A stretch of 45,121 nt of DNA from Mesotaenium endlicherianum (taxonomy: Eukaryota; Streptophyta; Zygnematophyceae; Zygnematales; Mesotaeniaceae). How positions within the stretch are numbered: the stretch's first letter is position 1; each line of letters begins with the position of its first letter. Shown in pieces: positions 1 through 12,133 of the stretch. The stretch is from NCBI GenBank assembly GCA_009602735.1, contig WELA01010615.1, positions 66,709 through 111,829 of the forward strand, read 5' to 3'. A program made the position numbers and the translations under genes. The notes beneath the pieces are model-generated. The model was not told where the DNA came from. It was given only the letters and a program-made list of their open reading frames with translations, and searched no databases.

Positions 1-18
1 CCCCCCCCCCCCCCCCCC
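1..18. other. Poly-C run at window edge
   Basis: Eighteen consecutive C residues open the window. Similar C or G runs border the N gap at 10095-10633 and the single N at 36685, so this is probably a homopolymer-limited assembly edge and not a biological element. Confidence 0.6.
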
Positions 19-1361
19 TTTAGTAGAGAGAACTTCCAATAAGCTCCGTAGCCTTGGTGTCTCTGAGAGCTGTAGATGAGGCGATGAAGCTTTGCCAGAG
101 GACTTGAGAAAGGAGGCAATAGAAGGTGCGCTCACGACATGAGGGGGCTTGGGGGGGGTTGCGTGGCCAGGTTTGGAGCGGAGGTGAAGCAGCTCATCGA
201 CTCTGGCCTGCTGCCTCTTCCAACCCCTGCGGCTTCTGTCCCCCCCTCCCCTGGGGTACTAGCAGTATAGTTTCTCAATTGCTGGGATGTTTTTCTGATA
301 TGTTCCTGCCTTGTTGCAGTGGTAGGCCAATCACTGTGCCAGTGCGGGTGTAGGAAGATAAGGCTGACGGTACATAATGTCAATATCACGGGTAGCTATG
401 CCGCCTGGAAGGGAGTGAAGCAGCTGAAGGCTGCTTGACTTCACAGCCATAGCGTCATCAACAGCATTGCCCTCTTTCAAAGGTTACTTACCACCCATGA
501 GTTGGAAAATTGGGAGGTCAATTTTCTCAGAAGGAAATGCGGGCAACATCTTTGAAAGCCTGTTTCACACAATGAGGAGTTAATTCCTTTTGCTTCGGCC
601 TTTGGCTTAAATTAGATAAGGGTGGAATATGATGCATACCTCTAAAAGTACCGAAAAGCACGAAGGCATGTAACTCTTAGTATTTAGTCAGTACTTCACC
701 GCCAGTCACCGTCCTCAGTCCCTTCAAGCAGCCCCGTGATAGTCGGCTACTACGCTCGGGTTAATCTGAGTGCATAAATTAGTCTGCAGTTAACTTTTTC
801 AAAAAGAACAGAATTATACACATTGCGTGAACATATTAAGGTGGAGGAAGGCGGATTTCTTGAGCATCACTGGCCGTGAACTACTTTCTGTAGACAGCAC
901 ATATTGTTGGATTTTACAGAACGGCAATCAGAAAAGAGAATAGAGGTAATGAATGGCAGCCAAGCAAGAAAGAGAAATGATGGGCAGAACGATTCTAACA
1001 GGCTGACTGCCTAAAATGATCGATAATCCCCTGCCACAAAACTTCTGCAGTTTTGAGTTATTCAACGTCTACGGCATTGACACAGAGTCCTACTGTCGGA
1101 TGGTCTTGACCCGCCACCAGAATCGCAGTGCAGTTGATGGGGCCGCGCCTCTCTCTTGGTGCTGCAGAAGAAGAGTGTCCATTCCCACCCAGCTAGGGCA
1201 CTGGGCGCACAGGTTGACCCAGAGTGGGCTCACTGTGGACTCTGCCATGGAGCTACACGACGGGTTCTGCACTCCCACATGAGAGCCAGAGCACTGTGTG
1301 CACGCACGCCCACACAGAGGGTGAGGGGACCTCAAGCCCAGGGCGAGGGGTTAGAACCTGG
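19..1361. other. Intergenic, no gene recognised
   Basis: Mixed-composition sequence with only short overlapping open frames on both strands and no family resemblance. It lies downstream of the transporter gene that ends at 1362 on the minus strand, so it should include that gene's 3' UTR. No RNA gene, repeat or promoter was recognised. Confidence 0.5.
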
Positions 1362-3891
1362 TCACTTGTTCCCAGTGCTCAAGCTGGGCATGTAGAATTG
1401 AGCTGCAGTGGCATATGGCCGGGCAAGCAAAGTTTGTTCTGGCGAAGGATAGGCGACCAGGCTGTGGTCCTCCGAGGAGCGCCTGGCAGGTGAGAAACGC
1501 CCATCTTCCTCGTCGCTGCTGCTCTCCAGCGTGAAGTGGGCCATTTCTCGGTCTTCCACCTGTGCAAGCACACGCGCCATGTTCCCAGACGGAGGCGACT
1601 GAGAAGCAGGCGTGTGCAGGCCCAGCTCCCAGAAGCTTTTCGACGTTTGGCATGGCAGGAGAATGTCAGAGGCAGGTGTCCGCCGGCTGGCCTATGGTGG
1701 TCTGAATAAGCCAAATGTTAGCCCCCACAAGACAGCAACCTTTGCAAAGCATTCTCCAGCTGCCCAGAGGAGGCGAGGGGCTGAAAGGCTCTCATACATG
1801 ATGCACAGCGATTGGGGCCTCTGCCAGCTGGCGCTGGTGTGAAGCATAGTTGACCCACAGGGTGGCAGTGAGCAGCACTGCGCCGCCGGTCAGGGTCCAA
1901 AGCCTGCCGCCGCACCACCAGCATCCCCCCTCGCCCTGCACCTCATCAGGATGGCCCCCAACCCGCCCTCCCCAACGCCACCATCATGGGATGCAAGGGG
2001 GGATGCGGTAAGCGAGGCGAAGCGCGCACGTCATCATGAGCCCTCACTGGCTAAAACCCCACTAGCCACCTCGTCCTCAAAGGCGGTGGAAGCCTCTAGA
2101 GTGCACAGGGTGTGGTGAGGACATGGAGAGGCGGATGACGGCGTGAAACTCACCCAGGAGCACCCGACACATGGAGGGCCCATCCAATGGCGGAGCCCAG
2201 GGGGGGCTCGGCCGTGATGGCCACGGCGATGAGAAGCGGGGGCATGTAGCGCAGCACAGCATTCAAGCCCGTGTGGCCCACCAAGCCTGGCCCCAGCCCC
2301 AGGTACACGTTGGGCCAGAACAGGTCTGAACCCACACGCCCACACGCACCCACGCACACCCACACACACACACATACGGACACACGTATACACACGCACG
2401 CACGTACGAGTGTAAAAGGCACAGGGAAGCAGAGGGGGAGAGTGTGTGAGTGTGAGATACGCGCGGCTGGCCGGTGGGAGTGGAGGGAGGGAGGGAGGGA
2501 GGGAGGGAGGGCTGACCAAGAGAGCGGAGCCACGCAAAGGGCCCCGTGACAGCGTCCCCTGCGCCGCGGGCGAAGTGCGCCCATCCTTCCACAAGCCCAC
2601 CCGCAAATGCCAGCAGCGTCGCAGCACCTGCTGTGATGGGCATCACGTATATGTACAGCGGCATCCACTCTGCACTCCCAACCCACCTCCCCGTTCCAGC
2701 CCCAGCGTCAGTCAGGCCCCACCTTACCTGCACCAGGTGCCTCTACCTGGCAGTTCGGAGCGTAAGTGGAGCAGGAGGAGGAGAGTCGCACCGCGCAGTC
2801 GGCGCCCGGCTGAGAGGTAGCCCACAAACGAGGCGGCGGCCAGAAACGCTGCCACGTCGCCCACCACGCTGACGTCGTGCTCGCTGTGGCCCCCCGTGGC
2901 GTGCCCCAGGACCATGATGGCGGTCCCCGCTGCGCCCAGCAGGGTGCCGCCTATCTCGCCGCTTGCGAGCTTCTCGCCCCCGCACAACGCCAGCGCCACG
3001 AAGATGAGCGGCGGTGTTGTCACGAAGAGCAAGCTGTGCGGCAAGCTCGTTGTGTCCAGAGAGTACACCTGGCAGCAAGGCACGGGTGGCGGCGTGGTTA
3101 GGCCGCACTCGTGCATGCGCTCGAGTGTGAGAGGGGTGCTCCCGCGCCGCCCTATTTTGTGGTAAAGCCAAGGACGTGCGTGCCCGTCTTTCCACGTATC
3201 CTTGCATTTGAGCTGGAGTGCAATCAACTGCATCGACGTAACCTTGTCGGATGTGTGGGCTCTCATGAGAAAGCCCAGCGCTCAATTTCATCGGCATAGA
3301 TGAGTGGGATAAATATAGCCATCCAGAAAAGCTCCACAGAGTTCCTAGAGCAACAGCTTGCTGTTGTGTACTGCCTGAAATGAACACTTGGGAGTACCAA
3401 AATGCCAAGAGTTCGACGCTTTCGCTACGGCCTACTGCTCAAGAAATAGACTTTATTCCAAGACTGGGGGATATAGTGAGATGTTCTCGTTGGGTCAGAA
3501 GATATTGGTAGAAAATCAGTCTATTAGGTGCGGTGATCCAGTAATCGCGCAAGAGTCTCACCCACAGGCCGAAGTGAAGGGCCAGCGCTACGGTGCTGCC
3601 AGCGAGAAGTAGTAAAGTGGATGGAAGAAAGCATCTCCTGCGCAAGGCCTCGTCAGCTCCTATCCACTGCCAAACGAATCCTGGCAGCTGCACTAGAGCT
3701 GTCACCTGCAGTCTCCATCCGGCTCTCGTTATGGGTGCAGCCTTGCCCATGCTCTTCATCACTGCACCTGCCGACGATATCGCACAGACAGCTGCAAAGA
3801 GGACCAGTGGAGCGTGCCATGGCCGTCTCTCTGCAGGCTTGTAAAACATAGCCTGAGCGCTGCCATCTTCTTCGCCCTGATCCTCAGCCAT
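1362..3891 (-). CDS. EamA/DMT-superfamily membrane transporter, six exons
   Basis: Likely a multi-pass transporter of the drug/metabolite transporter (EamA) superfamily; the substrate cannot be told. Exons on the minus strand are 3891-3562, 3068-2792, 2669-2517, 2325-2154, 1903-1798 and 1559-1362. All introns are GT-AG and the phases join into 411 residues. Hydrophobic helices fill residues 27-340. The second EamA half shows the family's features: a GHTGLN segment, then PPLLIAVAITAEPPLGSAIG, then a last helix with TGGAVLL. The start is the ATG at 3891, followed by a short acidic N-terminus. The C-tail (about 65 residues) is hydrophilic with an SSSDEEDG acidic cluster, perhaps cytosolic and phosphorylated. 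The next gene (5105-6898) is on the same strand but is a separate unit. Family assignment is firm; the first and last exons are a little less certain. Confidence 0.85.
2333..2405. repeat. CA-rich microsatellite in transporter intron
   Basis: Imperfect CA/CACG dinucleotide repeat lying in the intron between exons 2669-2517 and 2325-2154 of the transporter gene. It makes long artefactual open frames on both strands. Confidence 0.8.
2482..2510 (+). repeat. (GGGA)n tetranucleotide repeat
   Basis: About seven GGGA units lie just inside the donor side of the same transporter intron. Runs of three G on the plus strand (three C in the pre-mRNA) make this a potential G-quadruplex in DNA. Confidence 0.8.
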
Positions 3892-5104
3892 GACTGAAGT
3901 AAGGAGCTTTCACACTCTTAGGTTCTCACCGAAAATAACAGCAATTGTCGGTCCACGAGCCCCAAGCTCATCTTGTCAAAGAGGTCCTTGTTCCTCCCAC
4001 CCGTGCTTCTCTCCGTGGCAATCCATGGCTCAGCACAATTGCTGTGACCACTTCTTAACATATAGTTCGAACTTCGGTCCGAGGCAGTCCGAGAGAGTCC
4101 GAGGCCAAACCAGGCCAGACCAGCTAGCTGTCAGACCATGTATTATGAAGACCAAGGCAGGCTTAAGCGTCATCAAGCGTGCTGCTGCCGCATCAGGCCT
4201 CACGCCCACTCACGCCCATGCAGCGCTGCTCAGCCCAGCCCCAGCTTTACTGAGCTCGACTCTCGTGTTTGAAAGTCGGTCATTAAATTGCTTCCGGTCA
4301 ACGACGTGCACATCTATCTGGGCGCGTTCTCTAAAGCTTCAAAATACATAAAGAACGTTCCCAAATCGTTACATATTCTTTTACGCTCTTTGACCATGGT
4401 TGGTTGGATGGGGTAACAATAGTGCAAATTGACCATTCTTTTCTTTCATCATCGTAAATTGTCATTGAGTTATACTTTATTTTTTCCAATGGATCCTAAC
4501 ATGATGCAATGCAATGCTCCACTAATCAAAAGCTATTGAGAAGAATGCATTCACTTCTTTAAAATGAACTTCGATCATGTCGGCTTGAATGAGGTACAAA
4601 TCTGACAAGTGCTTGTGAAGGTGGCCACCACCATCGACTCACAAATATTTCAGCTAAAATACGCATGCATTAGGCTTTAGACTCCTATCAACTTGGACAC
4701 AACCTCTAGTCCTTCATGCTTCCTCACAATTTGATTGCAAGACATTAAGTTCCATGCTATCAATACAAACACTTGTTGGATTTCAAGAGATAATAGAGTA
4801 TGCATCAGGTTTTAGTCAAATGAGACATTTTTGCAAACAAATTAACTTGCAATGATGTTCCGCCTCTGTGTTGTGCTCTGTTTGCTACCTTACCAAATGC
4901 AATCAATGAAGATGCTCGCAACAATTGGAAAGTTACAGCTGAGATTTGAGGCTTCGGCTCCATCATTAGAAGCGACGAGTTTGAGCTTATTGCCATGCCG
5001 TTGCGCCTCATCATTAAGGCAACTCTGCGAAACATGACCCAAGGAGTACACGTAGTCTCATGCACTAGCTGCAAAAGACTGCTCTGACAGCTGACTAACT
5101 GTCT
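3892..5104. other. Intergenic, no gene recognised
   Basis: Lies between the start of the transporter and the stop of the dsRNA-binding protein, both on the minus strand. It should hold the transporter's promoter (right of 3891) and the 3' UTR of the dsRNA-binding gene (left of 5105). Composition becomes AT-rich after 4330. A short direct repetition of AGTCCGAG is visible near 4085-4110. No gene was recognised. Confidence 0.5.
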
Positions 5105-6898
5105 CTATTGCGTTGCAGCCTGCTGAAGTGGCAGTTGGGGAGAGGAGATCCCCAGAGTCAACAGAGTCGTTGGCTGTGAGTCGCCGGCGGAGGCCACATT
5201 AACCGCACCAGCATCAGCAGCAGCGAAAACAGAACCTTGGCTATGGGTGCTGTTACCAGCATAGTTGGTCTCGTCCAGCGGCTTTTCCTGAGGCTTGGGC
5301 TGCCCTCCCACGGCCTCCAAGTACGGAACAAGAGGCCTGCTAGTCCCCGCCTCACCGCCATGGTGACTACCACTTGGCAGCTCACAATTACTGCATTCTT
5401 TGTCTGCTTCTGCTCCCTCTTCTTTTGCAGTTGGCGGCTGTCTAGTCTCTGCCTTCTCGCTCTCCCCATTCCCGCTGGGAGATGCTGCCGCCTCTCTGGA
5501 TGCCGGGGCAGCGGCTTCATCCGCTTGAGCAGGCTGTGAGGAGGGGCACGCGCCACTCGTCTCCGGATGTGCCTTGTGGTTGAGCACCACGGCTGCCTGT
5601 GCGCTCTCAGGAACTGATGTCTTCGATACGGCCGAGGCAGCGGCAGCAGCAGCACCAGTAGGAGCAGCATCGTCTGCAGGCAGAGGAGGAGGAGGAGGAG
5701 GAGAGGGGGGCTTGGCAGGCACGCTCCGCGAGGATATTTCTCCTGCTTCAAGCCCGCCTGCAGAAAGGGAAGGGAAGGGAAGGGGGGGGGGCAGATGAGA
5801 CCAGCTACCTCCAAGCATGCCCCACGCCCACACCCCGCGAGCTTGCCGTGTGCTCAAGTGAAGCCACGATAGTGACTAGTCACCCGCCAGGACAGCTCCA
5901 TCCCAAGAGCGCAAGAAGGGCCGCATCCCTAGGCATCGGATGGTCAGCGAAGACACGTGTCAAACCGTCGTTGGTACTTGCTGTGAGGCATCTTCTGCAG
6001 GGTAAGCGGCTGGTGGAGGCACACAAGACCAGACGCCAGAAGATGATGGCAATTGACGACGATGACACCAGACAGCAGACGGCAGGGGTGCTGTGGGTCT
6101 GCAGCGTTACCCGGCAGAAGGCCCAGGGCGTGGAGGGCAACAGAGGCAGCGTATCTCTCGGCCTCCTTGCGGTTGCTCCCCTGCTGCCCTGTGTACGCCG
6201 CCCCATCCACGGTCACCGTGCTCACAAACTTGGGCACGCTGGGGTCTGCGAACACGCCGGTGGTGGCGTACGACGGGATGGCGCCCACTGTCTTCTGCGA
6301 GTGCTCTTGCAGCCAGCTCTTCACCATCCCACGCACTTTCTGCCACCCACAAGCAGCCGCCCACCCTCCCGATTGTCATCAGCAGCGGCAGCAGCGTCAT
6401 ACAGAAATAATAAGGCCTTTGTTGAGATCACCCCCTCCTCCTCCTGCCATCTACCACTTTGGGCCCACCCGCCCTGTGCGCGCGCGCACTCTCTCATCTC
6501 GCTCTTGCGCTCGAGGGTGCCTGCCTTCCTCCCTCCCTTCCATCTTCCGTGTTCCATCCATGCGTGGTCTGTTGAGAGGAGAGGACAAGTAGCAAGACCT
6601 GCGGGGCAGAGGCAGCGGCCTCGGAAGGGGGGAGGCTCTGGAGAGCAGCCTCAGCTGCCGCGTGCTCCGCCTCCTTGGCTGTGAAGGTGTCGCGCTGCGC
6701 CCTGAATGTCAGCTCCCCTACCGTGACAGTTGCTGTGAACATCGGCCTGTGGGGCGGGTGTCCTGGAACCATGTGGCGCGAATACTCGGGACGCGGGAGG
6801 CGGTTCCTCTGGGTGTATTCCTGTAGGGCATTCTTGCTTGTCACGGCCAGTCTCGGCCTCTTGGCTGCCGGTTCATCTGCCCCGCCATGCCACAGCAT
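5105..6898 (-). CDS. dsRNA-binding protein with two dsRBDs (DRB-like), three exons
   Basis: A 393-residue protein from exons 6898-6599, 6339-6111 and 5757-5105, with GT-AG introns and consistent phases. The first double-stranded RNA-binding domain is at about residues 21-88 (starts SKNALQEYTQRN; a KEAEHAAAEAAL helix closes it). The second is at about 101-174 and ends with a KEAERYAASVAL helix. Both C-terminal helices hold the KxA-type residues that contact the RNA backbone in this fold. Two tandem domains plus a tail is the layout of plant DRB proteins, partners of Dicer-like enzymes; that role here is inference. The tail (about 217 residues) is Ala/Pro/Glu-rich, low-complexity and probably disordered. 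A basic AAKRPRL segment near the N-terminus could be a nuclear localisation signal. An in-frame upstream ATG at 6979 would add 27 residues. Confidence 0.87.
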
Positions 6899-6979
6899 TA
6901 TTTGACTGTAGAGGTGAGTGGCGGGGATGTAAAGCTCATGCGGACCAAGTACATGTAATGAGGTCAGCCGGGCTTGCAC

Positions 6980-8913
6980 TACATCTGCTTATAAGGTAGT
7001 ATAATATGACAGCCATTGCGGACGGTAACATGTCAACTGGTTGTTCTTGCAAAATAGGTGGAGCATTGCGATAAAAATATGCCTCCGCAAGTGTGCAGCA
7101 CGAACATACGAACACCCTGGACTTCTACGACCTGGTTTGTCTTCCACAAGCACCCGGATGACTTCAGGTTGTTGCATGTAAATGATCATTCTCTCCGCTG
7201 CACTGACAAGTCGTCGCGACAAGTAATGTCTGCTTTTCCTGGAAGTATAGAAACACGTACCCGCTAGAAGGTGGTCCATGTTCACCTGGAATGTAGCACG
7301 AGACGAGAAATGATCTCTTGTGAAAGCAAGGCTTTCCTCAGCTTCTATACATTCATTTCATTAGGTTTGATGCATATTAGGTGCATGAGAGGAACAGCGA
7401 GCCCCGTTCCAAGCCATGTGACACAACAAAACATCACTTAGACGAAGCTGTGCTTGCTTCAGTGCATTGAGCTGAATTATCGCCCTGTTTCGCTCATTCG
7501 TCATGCCCAGCTGAAGTTGAGCGCGTTGCTTGATTATTATCTTGGTATTGTGAAATCATGAGTCTTTAGAAACTCTAGCTAGGCTCCGACCATCACCAAG
7601 AACGTCGTTGGACACATCGGCGGTCCACTGGCAAGATCTCGAAATTGCGCATTTGTGCCTCACCTGAATCACGGGCACTCTTCGCATTTGGCATTCTAGG
7701 TGTTTGAATGGTGTTCTGCTTATTGCCTCCGCATGCAGCAAACCGGCGTGAGCTCACCCTTCCACGGGCAGCAGCCGATTACAGCTTTTGCTCTCGCTCT
7801 AGCTGGCTCCTTTCATTGCAAAATCTTGAATTTCCCGCCTCATTTCATAAGGAAGCTTGCAGTCAGCAGCGCCATGTGTTTCTAATGGCACACTTGAAAT
7901 TTCAGGATTAAACAATACTATCAGGAAACCAGCCCCCTCTCTGGCCCATCCATATATCGACAACGAAAGTGCTCCTGTATTCCCACCAGTAGTTCCAACA
8001 AGTGCCAACCACCTCAATAAACAAACAGTGAAGGTCATGGCAAGCGGCCGTATACCCTTGGAGATCAAAAATTAGGTGCGTAAAGATTGCACTACTAGAT
8101 TGGGATTGTTGAGGACCTTTGGGTTTTACACAGATTCTGTTCCCGCATGAACGGGCGTGTGTATGTAAATCTCGTGTTGAACCTGTAAAAAACGATACAC
8201 GGCAAGGTGCTACAGCCAAGAGCAGCTCCTCAGCAGAATGCTCGAATGAGGGGCTGTGACGAGAAGTCACGAGCTCTTGCTGTGTAATTGCTGTGCTACA
8301 AGCGGGTGCCAAGGAGGGCGTCATTTGTTTCTCGGGGTGTGCTCTGGCTACCCCTCGGCTCAATGAGCAAGACAGGCCGACTGACAGCGCTTCCTTGTTG
8401 CGGGAGAGTGTGCAGCCATGTAGAGGAAGACGCGGTGCTGGCTGGCGTCTCAATGGCGGCCCCTGCTGGTAGAGCCTGCCTGCCTGCCTGCCTGCCTGCT
8501 TGGAAGCCAAGGAGCCCTCCCCTAGCCTCTCTGCTCTCCTCATGCCACAACTGCCTTCTGAGCCCGGTTGAGAGTGGTGGGTGTGCATGCACGGCTGTAG
8601 AATGCCCCAGCAGCAGCAGCATCAGCAGCAGCAGGAGGAGGAGGAGGAGCAGGAAGGGCCATGGGTTGTATGGGCTGCAGCTATGGCTGCGTAGCGTGTG
8701 CAAGCCCGTGTGGCTCAGCCACCTGGCGCAGGCCTATGGCCCGCGCGTGCATGCGAGGTCTCTGGGCGAGGGCAGGGGCAGACGAGCCGTGCAAGTTCCG
8801 CCAGAGCCGCCATCACTGGGGGAGGCACTTCTCCTAGGGGGGTGCAAACTCGTGAGGCAGCTGGGAAGCAAGCAGGGCGATTGGGCCAGAGCGTGTGTCG
8901 CCTGCTCGTGCAG
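6980..8913. other. Divergent intergenic region and unresolved 5' end of the protease gene
   Basis: Lies between the minus-strand dsRNA-binding gene and the plus-strand Ulp1-type protease, so it should hold two divergent promoters. The right part (about 8480-8900) is GC-rich. It has a CCTG tetranucleotide repeat at 8479-8500 and a CAG/GAG tract at 8611-8655 that could encode a Gln/Glu-rich N-terminus for the protease. No confident upstream exon could be joined. Confidence 0.4.
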
Positions 8914-11185
8914 CCAGGTGGTGGTTCGGCTGGGCACGGAGCAGATGCTGTGCTCGCACATGCGCCTCCTCCTGGACGAGTCCTCGTGGCTCACAGACGA
9001 CGTCATCAACACCGTCTTTGCAGGCCTCCGGGTATGCGCGCCTGCTCTGCTTTCCTCTCCTCTGCTGCTGTACCTGCTGCTGCGGCTGCGTCTGTTGCTG
9101 CCGAAGTGTCTGACAGTGACATCTGTTGTCTCCGAGCCCGGTGGCTGGAGAGGGTGCGGCAGACAAAGGCGGTACAACTCAACGTCGCCAGCAAGCACGC
9201 CCCTAGCAGGTGCATGCATCCACCCCTCCCTGCTGTGCTGGCACCATATCATCCATGAATGCGTGTGAATGTGTATGTGTGAGTGTTGGTGTGCTGACAC
9301 GATGCGATGGCGGCGGGCGCGTGTGACAGGGCTGCGGCGGTGTACACGTTCAGCAGCTTCTTCTACTCCAAGCTCACCCACAAGGGAGACTACAACTTTG
9401 AAGGCGTGCGGCGCTGGACTGGCAGGAGGGTGCGCCCCTCCCCCTCCCTTTCCGTCCTCCTCTCGCGTACTGTTATTTGTTTGAGTGCGCGGCATGCGCA
9501 AGTGCAGGTGCTGAGCTGGCAGTGGTGTGGGTTGGTGAATGGCCTGCTGCAGGACGTGCACGACATATTTGCGGACGACCTGCTGCTGATCCCGGTGAAT
9601 CACGAGAACACCCACTGGTGTGTGTGTGTGTTTTGTGTGTGTGTGTGTGTGCGTGCGCGTGCGCGTGCGCGCGCGTGTCTGGGCGCATGCATCATGCTCT
9701 CCTCACATCGCATCCGAAAGATGGCAAGTAGGCACCACGTGCATGTTGGGGTTAACGGTAGAACTGGCTGGTGGGCGGGGGAACGGGGGCTGCGGAAATG
9801 AAGGGCCCTGGTGGCAGTGCACGTGAGGAGGCGCGTGGTGGCCTACTACGACTCTCTCTCCAACTCTCGCGCCCGCGCTGTCTTCTCCATGGTAGGTGGG
9901 TGGGTGCGGGGGGGGCCCTGCCTTTCCTTGTCGTCGTCCTCCTCCCGCAGCGTCGTCGTGAAGGCTGCCCTGCTGTTCCTCGTCCGCACCCTGTTGTATG
10001 TGCCGCCCTGGCAGAGGGGGAGTCAGCCTCCGAGGACGAGTAGGGTGACATAACTGGCATGGGTTCTGGTGGGATTGGGCCGGGGGGGGGGGGGNNNNNN
10101 NNNNNNNNNNNNNNNNNNNNNNNNNNNNNNNNNNNNNNNNNNNNNNNNNNNNNNNNNNNNNNNNNNNNNNNNNNNNNNNNNNNNNNNNNNNNNNNNNNNN
10201 NNNNNNNNNNNNNNNNNNNNNNNNNNNNNNNNNNNNNNNNNNNNNNNNNNNNNNNNNNNNNNNNNNNNNNNNNNNNNNNNNNNNNNNNNNNNNNNNNNNN
10301 NNNNNNNNNNNNNNNNNNNNNNNNNNNNNNNNNNNNNNNNNNNNNNNNNNNNNNNNNNNNNNNNNNNNNNNNNNNNNNNNNNNNNNNNNNNNNNNNNNNN
10401 NNNNNNNNNNNNNNNNNNNNNNNNNNNNNNNNNNNNNNNNNNNNNNNNNNNNNNNNNNNNNNNNNNNNNNNNNNNNNNNNNNNNNNNNNNNNNNNNNNNN
10501 NNNNNNNNNNNNNNNNNNNNNNNNNNNNNNNNNNNNNNNNNNNNNNNNNNNNNNNNNNNNNNNNNNNNNNNNNNNNNNNNNNNNNNNNNNNNNNNNNNNN
10601 NNNNNNNNNNNNNNNNNNNNNNNNNNNNNNNNNGGGGGGGGGGGGGGCTGGCAGGTGCTGCGCTACCTGCAGGATGAGCACCTTGCCCGCAAGGGCTCGC
10701 CCCTTGCGTCCTCCCAGTGGGAGCTGGAGGTGCCACCCTCCATCAGCTCCATTCAGGTGGGACATCACCCACACACACGCACAGTACACAGCACAGCGCA
10801 GTTTGCCTGGCTCTCTCGCTCGACAACGGCTCTTACACCGCTTGTACTCTCTGCATTAATGTAGCTCGCTGCAGAAGTGCTCGCTAATTGTCGAGGAGCC
10901 CCTCTCTCATTAACCAGAACCTCGAACACCAAATATGCTAGAAGCCGGGTGAGTAAGTGGGGCAGCCGGGTGTGCCGCTTCTGACGGTGGGTTCTGACTG
11001 TGGTGGGGACAAGGGTGCAGAAGGATGGGAGCAGCTGCGGGGTGTACGTGTGCGCGTTTGCCGACCTCCTGTGCCAGGGCTGGCGCCCTCCCTTCAGCAT
11101 ATCGCAGAGAGATGTGGGGGGCATACGCCACGCCCTGGCGCACCAGCTCCTCGCGCATCTCCCTCCTCCTCTCGCCCACTCCTAG
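8914..11185 (+). CDS. Ulp1/SENP-like (C48) SUMO-specific cysteine protease, N-terminus unresolved
   Basis: A cysteine protease of the Ulp1/SENP family, which processes SUMO precursors or removes SUMO from proteins. Exons that join in phase are 8914-9031, 9151-9209, 9330-9429, 9553-9617, 9804-9891, 10655-10756 and 11021-11185; the stretch between 9891 and 10655 contains an N gap and may hide an exon. Landmarks in family order are a WLTDDVIN segment, a YTFSSFFYSKL segment and a VRRW segment. Then come the catalytic His-Trp (His codon 9613-9615), the catalytic Asp in YYDSLS (9850-9852), the oxyanion Gln ending the 10756 exon, and the nucleophile in GSSCG (Cys codon 11036-11038). All catalytic residues are intact. 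The start codon is not identified. It is convergent with the MnmE gene. SUMO versus another ubiquitin-like substrate cannot be decided. Confidence 0.88.
9619..9680. repeat. GT/GC dinucleotide repeat in protease intron
   Basis: A GT-rich then GC-rich alternating purine-pyrimidine tract starts directly at the splice donor of the exon ending at 9617. Such tracts can adopt Z-DNA. It is intronic. Confidence 0.8.
10095..10633. other. Assembly gap (539 N) flanked by G runs
   Basis: A run of 539 N bordered by 13 G on the left and 14 G on the right, inside an intron of the Ulp1-type protease gene. The symmetrical G runs suggest that a long G homopolymer stopped assembly. Long open frames across it are artefacts. 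Confidence 0.9.
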
Positions 11186-12133
11186 CTGCAGCTACCCTAC
11201 TTTTGAAAGTTACCCGGAGCAATTTGGTCAGCATTAAAAGATCGATATCTGGTGAAAGAGTGAGAGAGGGAGAGAGAGGGAGAGTGGGCTCCTCACTCGC
11301 GGGACTACACCCGTGGTATGCCAGTATGTGTCTGGATTGTCGTATGGTGCGGCCCATAGTTGGTTATTCATACCTATGATTGATGCATCCTGACCTCTGG
11401 GCTGAGGTGCTTCCGCAACAGGCAGCTTGACTTCTTTCGCAAAAGTCTCACAAAAGTAGCATCTTCTGGGCAAAGATGGACATTCAGTCATAATGCCACG
11501 AAAGCGTTGGGCGTAAGATGGGCTAACATGTTCAACCATGTGCTCTACTTCAGAACGCGCATAAGCCTTCGCATACATTCAGTGCTGTATGCTCCTCACT
11601 CACGGACACAAACATCCGGCTGTCGTGTGCACCACCCAGTAGAAAGTGTTGCAAGGAGAAACACCGTGCATGGGATTCACCTTTCAGTACATACCGGAGT
11701 ACCTGCCCACACTTTGTGAGACCAGCTTTAGCCTATCTGCTCTCCAGATCTCACATAATATATAGTTCCCTTGGACATCCTGAAGCAAGACTTGTAAGCC
11801 TCTTACCTGCTCTGCAAAATTGAGTAACTGTGAATGCCTTGCTTTTGACTGCCATGTGGTCAACATGTGATGCGACCCTGGGTCGACATTCTCAAGACCA
11901 GAAACATGTCGTGGTAGCATACGCACGTAAGTCATGGAGTTTCTGACGCTCCTCATTTGCCAGGTCGGTTCCCTACACCCTCGTCGTCGTATGGCTGTAC
12001 CATTGACATGACTGAAAAAGGAGAACCAGGCAGGGTTTGGCACGGCAGAGAGTGCAGCTGGCAGGGCGCAGAGCCCCCACAGAGAGAATCTCAACGATAA
12101 GCCGAGTCTGCTCCCTGCGGGACCTTGCGTCCT
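11186..12133. other. Intergenic between convergent genes, no gene recognised
   Basis: Separates the stops of the protease (plus) and MnmE (minus), so it should hold both 3' UTRs. The longest open frame (minus, 11684-12094) begins with a hydrophobic stretch but has no recognisable domain and is probably chance. A GAGA-rich run is at 11259-11285. Confidence 0.5.

Noticed and set aside
2034..2820. Long overlapping open frames on both strands around the CA and GGGA repeats
   Set aside because: They cross introns of the transporter gene; the true exons follow splice sites and EamA conservation in another combination.
4060..4125. TTCGAAC and repeated GTCCGAG looking like a tRNA T-arm
   Set aside because: No matching acceptor, D or anticodon arms could be folded around it.
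11684..12094. Minus-strand 136-codon frame with a hydrophobic start
   Set aside because: Lies between two convergent genes, shows no family features and no conserved splice structure; probably chance.
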